A stretch of 5,206 nucleotides of DNA from Methanoregulaceae archaeon UBA288 (GTDB taxonomy: Archaea > Halobacteriota > Methanomicrobia > Methanomicrobiales > Methanospirillaceae). How positions within the stretch are numbered: position 1 is the stretch's first letter; every line of letters begins with the position of its first letter. Both the position numbers and the translations under genes were made by a program. The notes under the pieces were generated by a model that was not told the origin of the DNA, made no database searches, and saw nothing but the letters and a program-made list of their open reading frames with translations. The stretch spans positions 1 to 5,206 of the forward strand of contig DAEF01000162.1 of assembly GCA_002495225.1 (NCBI GenBank), written 5' to 3'. This document shows positions 5,095 through 5,206 of the stretch, piece by piece.

Positions 5095-5206
5095 TACTCG
5101 AGATCGTTCAGCCTGCGCTCGATTTCAGCCTTTTCGGCCTCGATCCTGCCGAGCTCCGCCTCGAGAAGCTGCTTCTGCTCCTCGGCGCTCAGCGGAACGG
5201 CGGGGG
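5094..5206 (-). CDS. Probable DUF5320-type coiled-coil protein, C-terminal part, 5' truncated by window edge
   Basis: On the minus strand the frame is open from the window edge for 36 residues and ends with TAA at 5096-5094, one base overlapping the DUF134 start. The visible end is charged and heptad-like: PAVPLSAEEQKQLLEAELGR, then IEAEKAEIERRLNDLE. This is a single amphipathic helix rich in Glu, Leu, Lys and Arg, as at the C-terminus of small DUF5320 proteins, which often neighbour DUF134 genes in methanogens and other anaerobes. Those proteins have a Gly/Met/Tyr-rich N-terminal half, which would lie outside the window, so the family call rests on the helix and the neighbour. Any short coiled-coil protein would fit the visible part. 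Function unknown. Confidence 0.65.
   Translation of the reverse strand, partial: PAVPLSAEEQKQLLEAELGRIEAEKAEIERRLNDLE

Overview
The window looks like chromosomal DNA from a hydrogenotrophic methanogen, most likely of the Methanomicrobiales (Methanoculleus-like). This rests on four things: a gene for component A2 of the methyl-coenzyme M reductase activation system (AtwA) at the left edge, GC-rich coding sequence, AT-rich promoter-like spacers, and a DUF134/DUF5320 gene pair of the kind found in methanogens. The genus is inference.

Layout. (1) 1-462, plus strand: the C-terminal end of AtwA. (2) 463-619: a spacer holding a short T-run (possible archaeal terminator) and then an AT-rich stretch that probably carries the promoter of the next operon. 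(3) 620-4626, plus strand: a tight four-gene operon. It encodes a lipoprotein substrate-binding protein of the FecB/BtuF type, a SAM-dependent methyltransferase of the O-methyltransferase type 2 fold, a FecCD/BtuC-type permease, and a FecE/BtuD-type ATPase. Genes 1-2 and genes 3-4 each overlap by ATGA; genes 2-3 are 13 bases apart. (4) 4627-4803: a convergent spacer unusually rich in inverted repeats, with a TATA-like element ahead of three consecutive hairpins. (5) 4804-5206, minus strand: a DUF134 (UPF0251) helix-turn-helix protein, preceded by the coiled-coil end of a probable DUF5320 protein cut by the window edge. These two are joined by a TAATG stop/start overlap.

How it fits together. 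The binding protein, permease and ATPase make a complete type II importer for a metal chelate or corrinoid; sequence alone does not fix the substrate. The least ordinary element is the methyltransferase, translated from a start that overlaps the binding-protein stop and placed between that gene and the permease. It keeps the SAM-binding motifs, but where the catalytic His-Asp-Trp of classical family members is expected it has Ser-Ser-Ser-Asn-Pro-Gly-Gly. A methyltransferase that modifies the imported ligand, or helps make or release the metal from it, is the most interesting hypothesis here, but it is inference. No spacer exceeds 300 bases, and I saw no tRNA, rRNA, CRISPR array or insertion sequence.
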